NCBI RefSeq assembly: GCF_000743355.1
Contig: NZ_JQEI01000002.1
Location: 1 to 64,000, forward strand
Length of the DNA: 64,000 nt
From: Serratia sp. Ag1
GTDB lineage: Bacteria > Pseudomonadota > Gammaproteobacteria > Enterobacterales > Enterobacteriaceae
Reading direction: 5' to 3'
This document shows, piece after piece, positions 34,930 through 44,116 of the stretch; positions within the stretch are counted from its first letter, which is position 1, and every line of letters begins with the position of its first letter. A model generated the notes under the pieces. The model was not told the DNA's origin. It made no database searches and saw nothing but the letters and a program-made list of their open reading frames with translations. Made by a program: the position numbers and the translations under genes.

Positions 34930-37100
34930 TGGTTGCCTTTATAGTTCTTTTTCAACTGATTAAACCAACGCTGGCGCATCTCTTTCGGGATCTCTTGTCT
35001 GTCACAGCCGTTATAACCAGAAGGAGAGAAGCACATCACCGCGCGGTAAAGAGCATAGGTTTTATCTTCCGGTTCCGCTTTGGGGTCGGCAATAACCCAT
35101 TGATAATAAGCTAACCGCCCCTGCTCATTATGTTGGGCCATGGCCAGCCTAGCCAGAACCTCCAGTGCTTCATTACCTTCCAGTTCCGGTTCGGTATTGA
35201 TTTGTGCCAGAGCGGTGGTACGGAAAAACTCGCCCAAGCAATTTAAAGCATGCGCATCGGTTTTATTCTTCGCCAACACGGCTGCGGTTTGTTCTAACGG
35301 AGCACAAAAATACCCTTGCTCAGTATCGCTGCCGTTCCAGTCAAACGTCGCCAGATCGACGTCGCCAAATGCTTCGGGATCGAGGGTGGAGCGGATAGGC
35401 TTTTTCAGCAATTTGTCCTCCAGATACCCCTGATAATCACCCGCCATCAGATCGCGGATTAACAAGGTATGGAGGGCGATGGTTTTCTCTTCATCCGTTG
35501 GCGCTGAAGCGGCCTGTTGCTGCAGCAATGCCTTGTTTGCCAAGGTCTTGAGCACTAATGCGCGATAGCGCAGATTATTAATCGGACTTTCTGGGGCAAA
35601 AATCGCTGCAGCGTTGTTGTTCTGCACTAAATTCGTTGCCAGCATCAACTGTAAATACTGTTGCTGATAAGGTGAGAGCTTTAACGTCAGCAAGTGGCGC
35701 CAATGGGCTTCGGCTTCCGGCAATTTGTTCAGTATGCTCAGAGCGTTGCCATACATCACCTGCTGGCTGAACGCCACAATATCATTAGCCGCTAATTGAT
35801 CGGCAGGTTTGATGGTCGCCAATACAGCCGGGTAATCCTTTTGCTGATAGAACAGCCAGGCATTATGCATATATTGCCAAACCGGCAGCATATTGGCTTT
35901 TTCAAACATCGGCTTATAGCTTTGTAAGACCTCCGCCGTGACTTTGGGCGAGTCTTTATTCTCAATGCTATATTTCCTCAACCATTTCATGGTTTGAGTA
36001 AAGGTCTGCAAGGGTGTATCGGCCACGCTGGTAAACGGCTGTTCAGCACTTTTGTAGGGAATGAGACGGCTTAACAGGATCTGGTCGTTCTCATCAATCA
36101 ACGCACTGAGCGAGTCGATATTTTTCGCACTCGCGAGCTGGCTTTCATAGAGTTGTGCCAGATTCTGCCAATCCGCCAGATACCAATACACCCGGCGATA
36201 CAAACCGCGCACAGAATCCACATACGCACCGCCAGGATGGGCGGTCAGATAACCTTCTGCCCGTTGCAGTGCCAACTCAGCGGCCTGTTTGTTGACCTTG
36301 TCGATCTCGAACATGCCATACTCATCCACCGCATGTTCGGTAGCCTGGTTTAGGGCAACACGGAACAGCATGTAGGTAGCCGTTTCTGCAACCCACGGCT
36401 GATCGGACTCTTTCAGATCCAAGAAACCCGCTTCGGCCTCAGGGAATTTACCCTGATAAAACCGCTCTGCGTTGCTGAGATAATCGCGAAAGGCAGCCGC
36501 GTGGGAACCGGCAACAAAATGCTGCATCAGCGGCAAAAATCGATCGGTATCCTGTTCACCACGGTAGATGGCAACCCGCCGCAACGCCAATAAGTCGCGA
36601 TCGGGTTGATCCAATTGTTGATCCGCCAGCAATGCGCTAAAAAATTGGCCCAATGAATCTTTATTGTTGGAAACCCAACGGCCCTCATTTTCGACACTCA
36701 CCTCGGAGAGTACGCTGGGAGCAATGCCCACTTTTGCAGCCATGGCATTGAGTGCGATCTCGCTTGGCGTCAAGGCCGGGGTCTGCGCGCTCTGGTCATC
36801 TGCAACTGGCTGCTGCGAACCTTTAAAAACGCCAAAGGCGTAGCTTCTACTGCGGCTCACTTCCTGCGGTAACGCAGGTAATGCGATGGGGAAGCCGCGC
36901 TGTTCCGCCAGCAACATCAACAGGTTGGCACGAGTATCGTTGTCCGGGTCCAGGTAAGGTGAACCGCCTAGTGCGCAGCCGCTGTCCCAACGGCAGCTCA
37001 TATCATCAAAAGAGGCCACCGCAAACGGGCTGACACAATAAATAGCCGCTGCCGTTACCGCTTGCACAAGCTTTTTCATTTTTATCCATTTTCCCTGCAA
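34899..37100 (-). CDS. Secreted 733-residue helical-repeat protein of unknown function
   Basis: A large exported protein; MKKLVQAVTAAAIYCVSPFA is a signal peptide. The mature part starts with a short Cys pair (MSCRWDSGCALGGSPYLDPD) and is otherwise helical, with TPR-like repeats (AERFYQGKFPEAEAGFLDLK, AWLFYQQKDYPAVLATIKPA, LSILNKLPEAEAHWRHLLTL). The C-terminal part has Cys in YFCAPLEQ, ALNCLGEFF and GYNGCDRQ. The start is probably TTG at 37100, which has AAGGAGG six bases upstream; an ATG eight codons in (37079) is the alternative. I do not recognise the family. It lies in the phosphatase cluster and overlaps the DUF3142 gene. Confidence 0.8.
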   Translation of the reverse strand: MQGKWIKMKKLVQAVTAAAIYCVSPFAVASFDDMSCRWDSGCALGGSPYLDPDNDTRANLLMLLAEQRGFPIALPALPQEVSRSRSYAFGVFKGSQQPVADDQSAQTPALTPSEIALNAMAAKVGIAPSVLSEVSVENEGRWVSNNKDSLGQFFSALLADQQLDQPDRDLLALRRVAIYRGEQDTDRFLPLMQHFVAGSHAAAFRDYLSNAERFYQGKFPEAEAGFLDLKESDQPWVAETATYMLFRVALNQATEHAVDEYGMFEIDKVNKQAAELALQRAEGYLTAHPGGAYVDSVRGLYRRVYWYLADWQNLAQLYESQLASAKNIDSLSALIDENDQILLSRLIPYKSAEQPFTSVADTPLQTFTQTMKWLRKYSIENKDSPKVTAEVLQSYKPMFEKANMLPVWQYMHNAWLFYQQKDYPAVLATIKPADQLAANDIVAFSQQVMYGNALSILNKLPEAEAHWRHLLTLKLSPYQQQYLQLMLATNLVQNNNAAAIFAPESPINNLRYRALVLKTLANKALLQQQAASAPTDEEKTIALHTLLIRDLMAGDYQGYLEDKLLKKPIRSTLDPEAFGDVDLATFDWNGSDTEQGYFCAPLEQTAAVLAKNKTDAHALNCLGEFFRTTALAQINTEPELEGNEALEVLARLAMAQHNEQGRLAYYQWVIADPKAEPEDKTYALYRAVMCFSPSGYNGCDRQEIPKEMRQRWFNQLKKNYKGNQWEKRLKYYW

Positions 37101-37136
37101 AGTAGCCTCCTTTTCCCCGTGTTTTTATAATGAAAA

Positions 37137-37152
37137 CGCCTCCGAAGAGGCG
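37137..37152 (-). terminator. UUCG hairpin terminator after the His-rich protein gene
   Basis: On the minus strand CGCCTC-TTCG-GAGGCG is followed by TTTT; the flanks (ATAATGAA/TTCATTAT) extend the stem. It lies between the His-rich protein gene and the 733-residue gene, whose ribosome binding site begins 28 bp further on, so it probably attenuates rather than fully separates the two. Confidence 0.75.
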
Positions 37153-37187
37153 CTTCATTATCGAACCTTGGTTAAACGATGTCGAGG

Positions 37188-37904
37188 CTAATCCAGCAGA
37201 TCGGAGTAATCACCTCGTTGATAATCCGCCAGTTGTTGCCAAGGTAAACTCTGCGGCTCGGCAAACGGCGTCGCCGTCATGCGTTGCACAGATGTCCCAT
37301 GGTTGTCGCGTTGCTCAATGCTGCGCGCGTACTGGCCAGCCACGTCCCAGGCCACCTTGACGGTACGCTCCCCTTTCTGCAGCAGATAGTGCTGGATCCC
37401 CTGCTGCTCCGGGCCCTGTTTTTCCATGCGGCTCAAGGCCGCTGGCTCGATCAGCCAATAGGCCGCAGCCCATGAACCGCCGTACCCTACGTTGCCGTAG
37501 TGCGCCAATTCCACGTCAATCACCCGATGCAGATTATGCAATACCGCCTGTACGCTCACCTTCCCGATTGCCGCATCGCGGCGTACCAGCAATGGCGCAC
37601 CCTGTGCTTCGCTGTGTGCATGGCCCGCATGAGGAGAAGCGTTATCTTCATGTCCATGAGCTGCACTTTCGCGCACGCTTTCCGGCAGTTCGCGCTCGAT
37701 CCACACCAGGCCTGCGCGGCGATACATCAAGTCGGTATAGCGGCTGTCACGTGTGATGCCATCATGCCCGATTGAGCGGTTTTCATAGTTCAAACGCAGA
37801 TTAACCGCTGGTGCCTCGGTGGGCTGCGCCGCGCTCTGGGCCTGCACAGGCAGAGCAGCCATCATCAGCAACGCCAGGCTGACTATTTTCTGCAACTGGA
37901 TCAT
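37188..37904 (-). CDS. Periplasmic protein with His-rich segment, phosphatase-linked
   Basis: A 238-residue protein with a signal peptide ending at QAQSA (about residue 24). A short segment near residues 83-100 (HGHEDNASPHAGHAHSEA) is rich in His and acidic residues and may bind metal. The rest (LVRRDAAIGKVSVQAVLHNL, WAAAYWLIEPAALSRM, RTVKVAWDVAGQYARS) is not recognised. Its ATG overlaps the stop codon of the alkaline phosphatase gene by 4 bp. A role in metal supply to the phosphatase (zinc or magnesium) is an attractive inference, nothing more. Confidence 0.7.
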   Translation of the reverse strand: MIQLQKIVSLALLMMAALPVQAQSAAQPTEAPAVNLRLNYENRSIGHDGITRDSRYTDLMYRRAGLVWIERELPESVRESAAHGHEDNASPHAGHAHSEAQGAPLLVRRDAAIGKVSVQAVLHNLHRVIDVELAHYGNVGYGGSWAAAYWLIEPAALSRMEKQGPEQQGIQHYLLQKGERTVKVAWDVAGQYARSIEQRDNHGTSVQRMTATPFAEPQSLPWQQLADYQRGDYSDLLD

Positions 37905-39439
37905 AAACCTGCTACCTCTTTCACCTTGAAGAAGACTTTGGTGTTGTCCATAGTGCCTTTAAAGATCTGGGAGCCCGCACCGCCTGCGTACAACATCACA
38001 TCACCACCCGCATGGGTTTCTGCCCCTGGAGCCCCCAGATTGATGCCCACTTCCTGCAAGAAGTTATCCTGCGTGGTATCGACATCGGTCAAATCTTCAC
38101 GTTCCGCGCCACGTGCCGGGGCCACCCAAGGCGCTTTGCCATCTTCCACGTTGATCTGGCTGCTGGCGCTGGCGTTAGGGCGGCCACCGTTGCCAAACAC
38201 CAGCGTCGTGTAAGGTTTGCCATCAGCAGCTTTAGCCAGCTCACCGTTCTGGTAATCGTACACCTTGCCCAGAATCGGGTTACCGATCTTGCCGTAACCG
38301 TTGAAGGCGATGGAATGATCGTGATCGGCAGTGACGACAATCAGCGTATTCTTCAGCCCCGGATCTTTGGCTTCCATAAACGCCAGCGCGGTTTTGATCG
38401 CTTCGTCCATCGCCAAGGTATCTTCCAGCGCACGTTTGGCATTGCTGCCGTGCAGAGCATGGTCGATACGCCCCCCTTCCACCATCAGGAAAAACCCTTT
38501 GTCGTTACGGCTGAGCACTTCAAGCGCTTTCTCGGCCATCTCCGCCAGGCTCGGCTGATCCAGATTCTGATTCACCCGATCCAGTTCGTAAGCCATTTCA
38601 CTTTGAGCGAACAGGCCAAGCAGTTTATTGACCGAACCGGTATTCAAGTTGCGTAATTGCGCACCGCTGTCGACGTAGGTGTAGCCCGCACTTTCCATCG
38701 CGCTCACCAGGTTCTGGTTATCGCTGCGCTTGCTGCTGGGGTTGACTGACTTCGGCAGGTAATTGCGTTGCCCGCCGCCCATCAAAACATCGACGCCATC
38801 ACCTAACTCACTGTTGTAGTTAGGGTTACCCGGCACTGATTGCTCCGCAATGGTGTTGTAACCATTACGGTTACAGATATGGGCATAGGTGGCCGCAGGC
38901 GTAGCGTGGCCAACCCGGGTGGTAGACACCGCGCCGACCGAACGCCCTGCGGCTTTCGAAAGCTCCAGCAAGGTTCTGGCACGCTGGCCATTATCTGGCG
39001 GGCAAGTGCTGTCTTCACCCGAGATATATTGCTCGCCGGTCGCGGTGTAGGCCTGGGTATCGGCGGACATGGAGATCACCTCATTATTCGCCTTCACACC
39101 GGTCATGTAAGCGGCCATCGATGGTGCGCTGTCGGTGGTCTGAGCATCATTGGAGAAAGTTTTAATACGTGCCGCATGGTGCAGCGACTGCATGGTCAGT
39201 TCGGCGCGCTCACTGCTGATCAGCGAACCCGGTTCCGCCGCCAGCTGTTTTTCACCTTTGTAGATGCGGGCTGCCGTCACGGTGACCGGCCCCATGCCGT
39301 CACCCAGGAAAAAGATCACATTCTTGGCTTCGTTTGCCGCTTGGGCATGGCTACTGGTCAGCGATAACAGGCCCAACAGGAACAGCGTAACGCTATTGAA
39401 TTTGCCCACAGATTGTTTTGTTTTCATGATATTACTCAT
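37901..39439 (-). CDS. Alkaline phosphatase (PhoA superfamily)
   Basis: A 512-residue periplasmic phosphomonoesterase. Signal peptide ends about residue 35 (HAQAAN). Metal and nucleophile motifs of the alkaline phosphatase fold: NVIFFLGDGMG (about 40-50), TDSAPSMAAYMTGVK with Ser104 as the likely nucleophile, MVEGGRIDHALHG and VVTADHDHSIAFNG. It is longer than E. coli PhoA (471) and of the two-phosphatase type common in Serratia and marine relatives. ATG at 39427 is an alternative start. It lies 36 bp after a second phosphatase gene with the same motifs, so the pair arose by tandem duplication. Confidence 0.92.
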   Translation of the reverse strand: MSNIMKTKQSVGKFNSVTLFLLGLLSLTSSHAQAANEAKNVIFFLGDGMGPVTVTAARIYKGEKQLAAEPGSLISSERAELTMQSLHHAARIKTFSNDAQTTDSAPSMAAYMTGVKANNEVISMSADTQAYTATGEQYISGEDSTCPPDNGQRARTLLELSKAAGRSVGAVSTTRVGHATPAATYAHICNRNGYNTIAEQSVPGNPNYNSELGDGVDVLMGGGQRNYLPKSVNPSSKRSDNQNLVSAMESAGYTYVDSGAQLRNLNTGSVNKLLGLFAQSEMAYELDRVNQNLDQPSLAEMAEKALEVLSRNDKGFFLMVEGGRIDHALHGSNAKRALEDTLAMDEAIKTALAFMEAKDPGLKNTLIVVTADHDHSIAFNGYGKIGNPILGKVYDYQNGELAKAADGKPYTTLVFGNGGRPNASASSQINVEDGKAPWVAPARGAEREDLTDVDTTQDNFLQEVGINLGAPGAETHAGGDVMLYAGGAGSQIFKGTMDNTKVFFKVKEVAGL

Positions 39440-39475
39440 TCTGGAAAGAGGGAGTTAGGTTTAGCGTGTTGGCGC

Positions 39476-40918
39476 TCACGGCAACTCAATGGCTTGTTTA
39501 ATCAGGTTCAACACCTGGTCGTTGTTGAGCGTTCCGCTGAACTGCTCAGCCCCCAGCCCTTGCGCCGCCAGGAAAACATCGCCACCGCCGTGAGTTTCGC
39601 TTTTCAGCGGGATCACCGACTCTTGCAAGAAATCAGCACTTTCCAGAGCATTCTCGTCGATCGGCCCGCGAGTGGCCTGATGAGCCGGGCCATTGCCGAA
39701 ACCAATGATGGTATAAGGGTTACCGTCCACGTCCGTTGAATTGGCCCCGCTAACGTAGTTTTTCACTACCCCCAGCACGCCGGGGTTGCCCTCTTGTGTT
39801 TTGCCGGTACGTTGTGCATAGCCGTTCATTTGTAGCGTGTGATCGTGATCTGCCGTCACCACAATCAGGGTATTTTGCAAACCGGGATCAAGCTGCTGCA
39901 TCTTTTCCAATGCCACTTTAATCGCATCATCAAACGCGACCGTATCCTGCAATGCCCGGCGGGCGTTGGTGGCATGCAGGGCATGATCGATACGGCCCCC
40001 TTCCACCATCAGGAAGAAACCTTTCTGTTTAGCGGCCAGTGCATCTATAGCTTTTTCGGTCATTTCTGCCAGGCTGGGCTCCTGTGCCGGATCGCGATCC
40101 AGGTCATAGGACATATGATTCGGGGTGAACAGGGCGGCCAATTTGCTGCCGTCAATGGGCAGTTGCTCGAACTGCTGCTTGTTTGCCGCGTAGTGATAAT
40201 TCGCCGCCTGCAGTTCAGCAATCAGGTTGCGCTGATCGCCACGGGTCCCGCCCGCCGTTGCAGGGGTGAAGTAACTGGTTCCACCACCGAGGATCACGTC
40301 GATACCGTCCCCCAGTTTGGCGTTGAACCCTTGGCCACCCGGCACCAACGCGGCAGCAATGGTGTTTTCCGCATCGCGATGGCAGATGTGAGCGTAGGTG
40401 GCTGCTGGTGTGGCATGGGTGATCCGCGTGGTGGTCACTATCCCGGTGCCGTAGTTGGCCGCTTTCATTTTTTCCAGCAGTGTTTCAACCGCATGGCCAT
40501 TGTCTGGCGGGCAGGTGCTGTCGAAGTTGACCTGATAAGGCTGGCCCTGTGGATTGGTGGCCTTGGTATCGGGGGACATCGAGATCACTTCATTATTGGT
40601 CTTAATCCCCGTCATATAGGCCGACATGGAAGGCGCGCTGTCGGTGACCTGCGCATCATTCGAATAAGTGTGAACAAATGCTGTTTCCGGCAAGGTATCA
40701 ATCGTTAACTCGCCCTCTTCCCCAACGCTGTAAATACGCGCTGCAGTCAAGGTGGCAATCCCCATACCATCCCCCAAAAAGAACAGTACGTTCTTGGTGG
40801 GTGCTGGCACAGGCGCAGGCGTTCCGCTGTTGGCACTGCTAACAGAATCGCTGTCATTACAGCCCGTTGCAGCAAAAACCAGGCTGAGCATCATCAGGCT
40901 GAGCATATTGCGTTTCAT
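39476..40918 (-). CDS. Lipoprotein alkaline phosphatase (PhoA superfamily)
   Basis: A 480-residue paralogue of the next gene, but made as a lipoprotein: MKRNMLSLMMLSLVFAATGC ends in a lipobox with Cys20, followed by a Ser/Pro-rich linker. Active-site motifs: NVLFFLGDGMG, TDSAPSMSAYMTG with Ser94 as likely nucleophile, MVEGGRIDHALHA and VVTADHDHTLQMNG. Residue +2 after Cys is Asp-adjacent (CND), so inner-membrane retention is possible. It is the first gene of the minus-strand cluster and has a candidate Pho box upstream. Confidence 0.92.
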   Translation of the reverse strand: MKRNMLSLMMLSLVFAATGCNDSDSVSSANSGTPAPVPAPTKNVLFFLGDGMGIATLTAARIYSVGEEGELTIDTLPETAFVHTYSNDAQVTDSAPSMSAYMTGIKTNNEVISMSPDTKATNPQGQPYQVNFDSTCPPDNGHAVETLLEKMKAANYGTGIVTTTRITHATPAATYAHICHRDAENTIAAALVPGGQGFNAKLGDGIDVILGGGTSYFTPATAGGTRGDQRNLIAELQAANYHYAANKQQFEQLPIDGSKLAALFTPNHMSYDLDRDPAQEPSLAEMTEKAIDALAAKQKGFFLMVEGGRIDHALHATNARRALQDTVAFDDAIKVALEKMQQLDPGLQNTLIVVTADHDHTLQMNGYAQRTGKTQEGNPGVLGVVKNYVSGANSTDVDGNPYTIIGFGNGPAHQATRGPIDENALESADFLQESVIPLKSETHGGGDVFLAAQGLGAEQFSGTLNNDQVLNLIKQAIELP

Positions 40919-41323
40919 CTAACCTCCCTATTAAAGCTTCAGGTAAACGTCATTTTTTGTAGTAGTTGGCAACATATAAAAATGTCTAGACATACAAACT
41001 AGAGAGGATGTGTGACAAAAAGATGGCAACGGGAAAGTATAAAAAGATTGGCGTGTCTCGCCCCTGAATCCACAGCCAAATTATCATTAGCACATCAACT
41101 GTATTGAGACTAAAGACAGATGCCGTCAAACAGGGAGTATTTGCTTTGATTTATAGCGATTATTGGCGAATTTAGAATATTCTCATTTCCTCTATGAGCC
41201 TCTTTACTCCACAGGGAATACATTAATTTCGTGGATGAGTTCAAATCGTTAGCGAGTTTCAAATGTTAAAATAACGTTTCAATTTCGCCACATTGCTCAA
41301 GACTGCCCAAGGACTTTTAGCCT
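40919..41323. other. Divergent promoter region, phosphatase cluster and esterase
   Basis: About 400 bp between divergent genes. It holds the candidate Pho box at 41012-41029 and a perfect 12-bp palindrome ATGTCTAGACAT at 40982-40993, which lies between that box and the phosphatase start. No gene was seen. Confidence 0.5.
41012..41029 (-). promoter_or_regulatory. Candidate Pho box
   Basis: On the minus strand TTGCCATCTTTTTGTCAC matches 12 of 18 positions of the PhoB-box consensus, with both half sites (TGCCA for TGTCA, and TGTCA) at the right 11-bp spacing. It is 94 bp upstream of the lipoprotein phosphatase start. Phosphate-starvation control is plausible for phosphatases but the match is imperfect. 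Confidence 0.45.
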
Positions 41324-44056
41324 ATGAGAACCCCACCTGCGCTTTGGCGTAAAAAAATAACCTCTCCACTGCTCGCTGGTCTTATCTGCACCTTACTGGC
41401 CGGTTGTAACCCCAGCTCGACACAAGATACGCCGTCTGCGGCGAACGATTCGGGTGATCCGACCACGCCTACGGATCCGCTAGCCCCTACACCTTCACCC
41501 GAGCCGGTGACGCCAGAAAGCCCTGTTGAACCCGCGATCCCTGCGCTAACCGCACAACAGGCTTGCGAGCGGCTCAACGGCGTCACGCTACCAGCCTCCG
41601 CCATCTCTTTGCCGAGTGCAGGGGCGCAGGTGGTAACCGCCACACTGATCCTCGCAGACGCCAGCGGTAATACCTTGGGGGAATATTGTCAGGTACGCGG
41701 CAAGATTCTCCCCTTCAGCAGTAGCGCGCCTGAAATCAATTTTGCCGTTAACCTCCCCACGCAATGGAACAATAAAGCCATTCACTTTGGCGGCGGTGGT
41801 TTTAACGGCAGGCTGATCGATGGCACGGAAACGGTACGTTTTGCGCTGCCGAATAACCCCGCTCCGCTGGCGCAAGGATATGCCACCTGGGGCGATGATT
41901 CCGGCCACCAGAGTGGCAGCATTACCGATGGCAGTTTTGCCATGGATGATGAGGCATTGGCCAATTACGGTGGCGACACGCTGAAAAAAACCCATGACGT
42001 CGCATTAGTGCTGCTCCAACAGCGTTACGGCAACCTGCCGCAATACAGCTATTTTCTCGGCACCTCGACCGGCGGGCGCGATGCGTTGGGCTACATCCAG
42101 CGCTGGCCGCTTGACTATGATGGCGTGATTGCCAATGAACCGGCCCTGAATTACACCGGTACGCGCCTGTCGAACGTGGCGGTGGGCCACGCGCTTTATC
42201 AGAATAACGGCGCAGGCTGGCTGAATATCAATAAAACCCTGCTGGTGCAGCAGGCGGCAATGGATGCCTGCGATCGGCTGGACGGCGCGATAGACAATGT
42301 GATCAGTAATGTGGAAGGGTGCCGCGCGGGGAGCACGCAGGTGCTGGCTAATCTGCGCTGCCCCGGCGGCAGCGACAGCGGCGATAGCTGTCTTTCCGAT
42401 GCCCAGATTGCCACCGTCAAGGTGATCGAATCGCCTTTACAACTGAACTATCCGCTGGCTAACGGCGTGAGCGTGGCAGGGGGATATAATCTGCTGGAAG
42501 GCGCGCTGGTTGCAGGCCCCTTTACCACCCGTAATCTGGGGACGCGCCCGGTTCCCGGCAATCCCGCCGTCAAGGCGGATGCCAATATGTATGTGACCGG
42601 CGATCAGTGGGTCAAATATTTTGTCACTCGCGAGCCCGCGTTCGATGCTCTGACCTTTAATCCGGTTGATCCTGGTGTTTATACGCAGCGGGTGCAGCAG
42701 GTTTCTGCGATCACCGATGCCACCAATCCCGACCTCTCAGAGTTTCTTGACCACGGCCATCGTCTGATTCTGCTGCACGGGCTGGCTGACGAAGTGATTA
42801 GCCCAAACTCTACCATTGCCTGGTATCAGGCCATGACGGATAAAGTCGGGCAGGACGCGGTCAACCAAGGAGTGCGCTTTTATACCGTGCCCGGTATGGG
42901 GCATGGCACCGGCAGCTTTTTACCCGCCTGGAACTCATTAACAGCGCTGGAAAACTGGGTCGAACGCGGCGTGGCACCGGGCAATCGCTGGGTGATGGAT
43001 ACCAATGCGCAAACCTATGGGCGCACCAGACCATTGTGCCAATATCCCTCTTGGCCGAAATTTAAAGGTGCGGGCAGCCTGGATGCCGCTATCAACTACA
43101 GTTGCACCGACAGCGGTAGCGCCATTCCACAAGCCTGTGCCCATCTGCCTGCCGCCACCACAACCTATAAAGGCGGGGATACTTTTGGTGAAGAGCTGAC
43201 CGTGCAGTTTGATCCCAGCACCATGAACTACAGCATCACGGTGGATGCCAGTTTGCAGCGCCCGGCAGGTACGGTACGCAACGGAACTCTGCAAGTACAT
43301 AACGGCTGTACTTTCAGCAGTGACGAAAATGGCGCACAGTTTACCTTTACCGGTGGCGGCGTGCTGGCGGGGGGCATAGCCAAAGTATCAGGTGCAGAGT
43401 TTCTGCCGCTGGTCGCGTTCCAGAATATCAGCAGCGATTACAAGGCGGTGGCGGATATTTACAATGTCACCGGTATTCAGCACAGCCTCAGCAACGACAG
43501 TGCCACTGCGCTGAGCGGATCAGCGCGGCTGCGTTCATCCGCCGCCACCTGGCAAACCTGCCAAGACCCCGGTACGCAGGGTTTTATCACTTACGATGCA
43601 AACTGTACGCTCAGTAGCAAAGGCTATATCGCCTGGAACAACGATCGTAATGCCTTTGACTATTTTGTCGGCGGTAGCCCCGATAAAAATAATGGCACGC
43701 TGAGCGGTTCGCTGATTAGCGGCGTAGTCAATGGCAAGCCGGTTCCCTTGGTGCTGACCCGTTCGGCGGCAACCTACGGTATGGCTTTCTATGCGCAACA
43801 GCCTTCCGCTTTGCCGCTGGCAACCGGTGCGGCGGATGGCAACTATCGTGTCAGCAGCAGCGATGGCAGCCAGTTTGATACCGAATTAAGCGGCACTACG
43901 GTTTTTCAGGCCAACAGCTATGGTGAACTGACCTACAACCAGCCGGTATTGGGCGTGATCACGGCAACAGGGGCCATCAGCGGCAGCTATACCACCAACG
44001 GCGGCATTCTGTCGGTTATCACCGACGATAGCTTCGGGTTGGGCTTGTTGTATTAA
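41324..44056 (+). CDS. Tannase/feruloyl-esterase-family lipoprotein
   Basis: A 910-residue predicted lipoprotein (lipobox LLAGC, Cys28) with a Pro/Thr-rich linker (PTTPTDPLAPTPSPEPVTPE) and then a tannase-family (PF07519) alpha/beta hydrolase, about residues 80-590. The likely triad is Ser248 (GTSTGGRDAL), Asp489 (HGLADEVIS) and His527 (GMGHGTG). Fungal members have a CS-D-HC motif in which Cys residues next to the Ser and His form a disulfide; here both are replaced (Thr247, Gly528). Residues about 590-910 form an additional beta-rich region with paired Cys that I do not recognise. Substrate may be an ester of aromatic acids. AAGGA lies upstream of the start. Confidence 0.85.
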   Translation: MRTPPALWRKKITSPLLAGLICTLLAGCNPSSTQDTPSAANDSGDPTTPTDPLAPTPSPEPVTPESPVEPAIPALTAQQACERLNGVTLPASAISLPSAGAQVVTATLILADASGNTLGEYCQVRGKILPFSSSAPEINFAVNLPTQWNNKAIHFGGGGFNGRLIDGTETVRFALPNNPAPLAQGYATWGDDSGHQSGSITDGSFAMDDEALANYGGDTLKKTHDVALVLLQQRYGNLPQYSYFLGTSTGGRDALGYIQRWPLDYDGVIANEPALNYTGTRLSNVAVGHALYQNNGAGWLNINKTLLVQQAAMDACDRLDGAIDNVISNVEGCRAGSTQVLANLRCPGGSDSGDSCLSDAQIATVKVIESPLQLNYPLANGVSVAGGYNLLEGALVAGPFTTRNLGTRPVPGNPAVKADANMYVTGDQWVKYFVTREPAFDALTFNPVDPGVYTQRVQQVSAITDATNPDLSEFLDHGHRLILLHGLADEVISPNSTIAWYQAMTDKVGQDAVNQGVRFYTVPGMGHGTGSFLPAWNSLTALENWVERGVAPGNRWVMDTNAQTYGRTRPLCQYPSWPKFKGAGSLDAAINYSCTDSGSAIPQACAHLPAATTTYKGGDTFGEELTVQFDPSTMNYSITVDASLQRPAGTVRNGTLQVHNGCTFSSDENGAQFTFTGGGVLAGGIAKVSGAEFLPLVAFQNISSDYKAVADIYNVTGIQHSLSNDSATALSGSARLRSSAATWQTCQDPGTQGFITYDANCTLSSKGYIAWNNDRNAFDYFVGGSPDKNNGTLSGSLISGVVNGKPVPLVLTRSAATYGMAFYAQQPSALPLATGAADGNYRVSSSDGSQFDTELSGTTVFQANSYGELTYNQPVLGVITATGAISGSYTTNGGILSVITDDSFGLGLLY

Positions 44057-44076
44057 CAGACCTAGGTTAAGCAAAA

Positions 44077-44105
44077 GTCAGGTAACATTTATGATGTTAC
44101 CTGAC
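44077..44105. terminator. Bidirectional hairpin between the esterase and exbD
   Basis: GTCAGGTAACA (44077-44087) pairs with TGTTACCTGAC (44095-44105), an 11-bp stem with a 7-base loop, between convergent genes. Confidence 0.75.
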
Positions 44106-44116
44106 TGGAACGGTGG

